A stretch of DNA of 8,267 bases from Alphaproteobacteria bacterium (GTDB taxonomy: Bacteria; Pseudomonadota; Alphaproteobacteria; Reyranellales; Reyranellaceae), in NCBI GenBank assembly GCA_013290035.1, contig JABCYT010000119.1:1-8267 (forward strand), in the 5' to 3' direction. The position numbers and the translations under genes were made by a program. Numbering within the stretch: the stretch's first letter is position 1; each line of letters starts with the position of its first letter. Below the pieces are notes generated by a model. It did no database searches. It worked only from the letters and a program-made list of their open reading frames with translations, and had not been told where the DNA came from. Below, piece by piece: positions 6,535 to 8,267 of this stretch.

Positions 6535-7143
6535 ATGCCGAGCTTTCGGTATGAATTGCTTTGCGAGGGACGGGTCGCCGGCATCGACGAGGCCGGCCGC
6601 GGGCCGCTGGCCGGGCCAGTGGTCGCCGCCGTCGCCGTGATCGACCGCACCGCCGCCAAGCGCCGGCTCCTGAAGCTCATCAACGATTCCAAGCAGCTCG
6701 TGGTCGAGGACCGCGAGGCCGCCTACGAGGCCATGATCGCCTCCGGCATCGTGCAGTTCGCCGTGGCCGAGGCGACGGTCGAGGAGATCGACCGCTGCAA
6801 CATCCTGCAGGCCACCTTCATGGCCATGCGGCGCGCGCTGCAGGCGCTGGCCGAACAGCCCGAGGTCGTGCTGATCGACGGCAACCAGGTGCCGCCTCGG
6901 CTCGGCTGCCGCGCCGAGACAATCGTCGGCGGCGATGCGCGTTCCTACTCGATCGCCGCCGCCTCGATCTTCGCCAAGGTGACGCGCGATCGCTACATGG
7001 CGCGCCTCGCCGAGAGCTTTCCCGGCTACGGCTGGGAAACCAATCGCGGCTACGGCAGCGAGGAGCATCTTCTGGCGCTCGAGCGACTCGGCCCGACGCC
7101 GCATCACCGCATGAGCTTCTCGCCGCTCAATCGGCTGCTCTGA
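6535..7143 (+). CDS. rnhB: Ribonuclease HII
   Basis: Cuts the RNA strand of RNA-DNA hybrids and starts removal of single ribonucleotides from DNA; cytosolic and metal-dependent. The 202-residue length is normal. GIDEAGRGPLAGPVVAA supplies D18 and E19, LIDGNQVP supplies D115, and D134 precedes SYSIAAASIFAKVTRDR, giving the full DEDD active-site set. The SKQL block (52-55) and a C-terminal GYGSEEHLLALERLGPTPHHRMSF are also standard. GAAGAGG ends 11 nt before ATG 6535, and a G-run (6528-6532) lies immediately before it. In many bacteria rnhB neighbours replication or methyltransferase genes; here it is divergent from a nucleotidyltransferase. A palindromic repeat starts directly after its stop codon. 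Confidence 0.97.
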   Translation: MPSFRYELLCEGRVAGIDEAGRGPLAGPVVAAVAVIDRTAAKRRLLKLINDSKQLVVEDREAAYEAMIASGIVQFAVAEATVEEIDRCNILQATFMAMRRALQALAEQPEVVLIDGNQVPPRLGCRAETIVGGDARSYSIAAASIFAKVTRDRYMARLAESFPGYGWETNRGYGSEEHLLALERLGPTPHHRMSFSPLNRLL

Positions 7144-7302
7144 ATTCCTCCCCACGAAGTGGGGAGGTGGCCCGAAGGCCGGAGGGGTCATGAAGCTCAG
7201 AGTGGTCTGTCTGCCCGGATTCAGCGACCCGATTCATGACCCCTCCGCCGCCGTATGACGGCGGCACCTCCCCCCAGCGCGCGCACCGCGCTGGAGAGGA
7301 AT
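7144..7302. repeat. Nested palindromic intergenic element (four local hairpins in an overall inverted repeat)
   Basis: A 159-bp element between rnhB and the efflux regulator gene. Long-range pairings are ATTCCTC (7144-7150) with GAGGAAT (7296-7302), GGGGAGGTG (7161-7169) with CACCTCCCC (7265-7273), and a 15-bp perfect pair, CGGAGGGGTCATGAA (7180-7194) with 7233-7247. Local hairpins sit between them: left CCTCCCCAC/GTGGGGAGG (7147-7155, 7159-7167) and GGCC-CGAA-GGCC (7169-7180); right CCGCCGT/ACGGCGG (7248-7254, 7258-7264) and CCAGCGCG/CGCGCTGG (7274-7281, 7287-7294). The left and right hairpins differ in sequence yet each stays self-complementary. This resembles dispersed palindromic intergenic repeats of alphaproteobacteria, but I cannot name the family. 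There is no ORF or T-run. It could act as a transcript end structure for rnhB or be a non-autonomous mobile repeat. Confidence 0.8.
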
Positions 7303-7324
7303 CTGCTCGCATAGCGAACATATC

Positions 7325-7353
7325 TATCGATTGACATAATATATCAATCGATA
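7325..7353. promoter_or_regulatory. Probable TetR-type operator of the efflux operon
   Basis: TATCGATTGA (7325-7334), nine bases, then TCAATCGATA (7344-7353) form a perfect 10-bp-arm inverted repeat in a sharply AT-rich patch. It covers the -35 box and spacer of the promoter reading into the CecR-like regulator 36 bp downstream, the usual position for autorepression by a TetR family dimer. The repeat is seen directly; the binding protein is inferred from position. Confidence 0.75.
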
Positions 7354-7358
7354 ATATT
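7331..7358 (+). promoter_or_regulatory. Promoter of the TetR/efflux operon
   Basis: TTGACA (7331-7336) is a perfect -35 box. AATATT (7353-7358, spacer 16) or TAATAT (7352-7357, spacer 15) serves as a -10. Transcription would start near 7364-7367, leaving a leader of about 22-25 nt before ATG 7389 with a G-rich ribosome site (7381-7385). The -10 is approximate. Confidence 0.6.
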
Positions 7359-7388
7359 GAGCCCGAGATCGCACGCTTCCGGGGGCTC

Positions 7389-8084
7389 ATGACCGACATT
7401 CAAGCATTTGGCCGCGGCCGTCCGGCCACCCAGGCGCGTGGCGAGGATACCCGGCGGCGCATTCTGGAAACGGCGCTCGATCTCTTTGCCGCCCAGGGCT
7501 ACGAGGGCGCGAGCACCCGCCAGATTGCCGAGGGCGCCGGCGTGAACCTGCCGGCCATCCAGTACTATTTCGGCAACAAAGAAGGCCTCTACCGGGCGAT
7601 CATCGACGACATCAACGCCAACACCGATCGGCATATGGCCGCGCTGGTGGCGCGCGTGCACGCCGCCCTCGATGCCCCCGAGACACCGCGCGAGGCGCTG
7701 GCCGAGCTGCTCGGCGATATGCTCGAGACCTTCATGGTGCTGGTCAGCAGCGGCACGCAGGTCGAGAGCCGGCGCCTCTTCTTCGCCCGCGCCGAGATCG
7801 AGGAGACGCCCGGCCTCGACATCCTCCACGAAAACGGCATGCGGCAGATCTTCGATCCCTGCCTCGGGCTGCTCAGTCGCCTCCACGGCAAGCCGGCCGG
7901 CGAACAGGAGATGACCGTGCGCACCCTGGCGCTGATCGGCCAGGTCGTCATCTTCTGCAACAACCAGAAGCGCCCGCTCCTGGCCGGCGCCGGCCTCGAT
8001 GCCGAGAGCGTCCGCCTGATGAAGCTCGTAGTCCGCGAGCACACCGAAGCCATCTGCCGCGCCGCGCTCGCCGCCAACCCGTAG
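7389..8084 (+). CDS. TetR/AcrR family regulator, CecR/CerR-like (DUF1956 C-terminal domain)
   Basis: A 231-residue TetR family regulator. A basic N-terminal arm (GRGRPATQARGEDTRRR) precedes the helix-turn-helix TALDLF-type region (about 25-71), including STRQIAEGAGVNLPAIQYYFGNKEGLYRAI, the canonical TetR DNA-binding signature. The C-terminal part (about 85-225), with RRLFFAREEI-like spacing and LALIGQVVIFCNNQKRPLL, resembles the CecR (YbiH)/CerR C-terminal domain. In E. coli, CecR controls a neighbouring efflux system, consistent with this context: the next gene, 17 bp downstream, is an efflux outer-membrane lipoprotein. The inverted repeat at 7325-7353 over its promoter suggests it represses its own operon. 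TetR family membership is certain; the CecR-type subfamily is probable; the ligand is unknown. Confidence 0.93.
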   Translation: MTDIQAFGRGRPATQARGEDTRRRILETALDLFAAQGYEGASTRQIAEGAGVNLPAIQYYFGNKEGLYRAIIDDINANTDRHMAALVARVHAALDAPETPREALAELLGDMLETFMVLVSSGTQVESRRLFFARAEIEETPGLDILHENGMRQIFDPCLGLLSRLHGKPAGEQEMTVRTLALIGQVVIFCNNQKRPLLAGAGLDAESVRLMKLVVREHTEAICRAALAANP

Positions 8085-8101
8085 CATCTCGCGAGTTCAG
8101 T

Positions 8102-8267
8102 ATGCGTCTGCGTTCGCCTTTCCTCGCCGTCTTTGCGGCCAGCCTTCTCGTCGTCCTGGCGGCCGCCCTTCTGGCCGGCTGCAGCGTCGGTCCTGACTTC
8201 GCGCGGCCCGACAAACCCAAGGCGGCGGGCTACACGCCCGAGGCGCTGGCGCCGCAAACGGCGTCAG
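8102..8267 (+). CDS. RND efflux outer-membrane lipoprotein, NodT/OprM family (5' part, truncated by window edge)
   Basis: Only the first 55 residues are in the window. A basic start (MRLRSP) and a hydrophobic segment (about 7-24) lead to the lipobox LLAGC with Cys27, the lipidation site. The mature N-terminus SVGPDFARPDKPKAAGY is the typical CS-VGPDF-xxP start of NodT/OprM/TtgC-type outer-membrane channel lipoproteins. The frame runs open to the window end. It lies 17 bp after the CecR-like regulator on the same strand, so it is very likely in the same operon, with the membrane fusion and inner-membrane transporter genes expected further on. The ribosome site is weak, and translation may be coupled to the regulator. 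This stretch is too short for a long ORF listing, but the signature is strong. Confidence 0.88.
   Translation, partial: MRLRSPFLAVFAASLLVVLAAALLAGCSVGPDFARPDKPKAAGYTPEALAPQTAS

Noticed and set aside
7147..7167. The CCTCCCCAC/GTGGGGAGG hairpin as an intrinsic terminator of rnhB
   Set aside because: No T-run follows, and the hairpin is one part of the larger symmetric element, so it is described there rather than as a terminator.
6514..7191. Minus-strand open frame opposite rnhB that begins in the palindromic element
   Set aside because: rnhB has its full catalytic set on the plus strand; the antisense frame shows no domain.
4405..7406. The glycosyltransferase (from 4405) and the CecR-like regulator (from 7389) both begin MTDIQA with similar DNA
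   Set aside because: Only about 17 bases are similar and the proteins diverge at once, so this is most likely coincidence. It mildly supports ATG 4405 as a genuine start but shows no shared origin.
7344..8087. Minus-strand open frame of 247 codons opposite the CecR-like regulator
   Set aside because: The plus-strand gene has an unmistakable TetR domain, and the antisense frame would also run through its promoter and operator.

Overview
The window is compact, high-GC bacterial chromosome with strong G/C preference at third codon positions. It is most likely from an alphaproteobacterium, perhaps a Reyranella- or Rhodospirillales/Rhizobiales-like lineage. That placement rests on composition, gene families and the style of the intergenic palindromic repeat, not on a marker gene. 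I see no tRNA, rRNA, CRISPR array, insertion sequence or phage gene.

Layout. Positions 1-60 hold the 3' end of an unrecognised gene, followed by a strong hairpin. Next on the plus strand come a PA0069-type radical SAM protein (about 200-1357) and glucose-6-phosphate dehydrogenase, zwf (1509-2975). Converging on zwf is a minus-strand pair, a TetR-type regulator (4301-3684) followed by a glutathione S-transferase family protein (3638-2991), which probably form one transcript. Divergent from the regulator is a TPR/SPINDLY-type (GT41-like) glycosyltransferase (4405-5940). It converges on an NTP_transf_6 nucleotidyltransferase-fold protein (6505-5963), which is in turn divergent from ribonuclease HII, rnhB (6535-7143).

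Between rnhB and the last block lies a 159-bp element of nested palindromes (7144-7302). Then comes an AT-rich promoter with a near-ideal TetR-type operator (7325-7353), a CecR/CerR-like TetR regulator (7389-8084), and, 17 bp after it, the start of an outer-membrane efflux lipoprotein of the NodT/OprM type (8102 to the window edge). This block reads as a self-regulated tripartite efflux operon whose remaining genes lie beyond the window.

The genes are mostly unrelated housekeeping and accessory functions. The two functional units visible are regulator plus GST and regulator plus efflux pump, each with an inverted repeat over the regulator's own promoter. No clearly new multi-gene system is evident. 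The items most worth a second look are the nested palindromic element, the two operators (one apparently on a leaderless or near-leaderless regulator mRNA), the orphan GT41-like enzyme, and the uncharacterised radical SAM protein.
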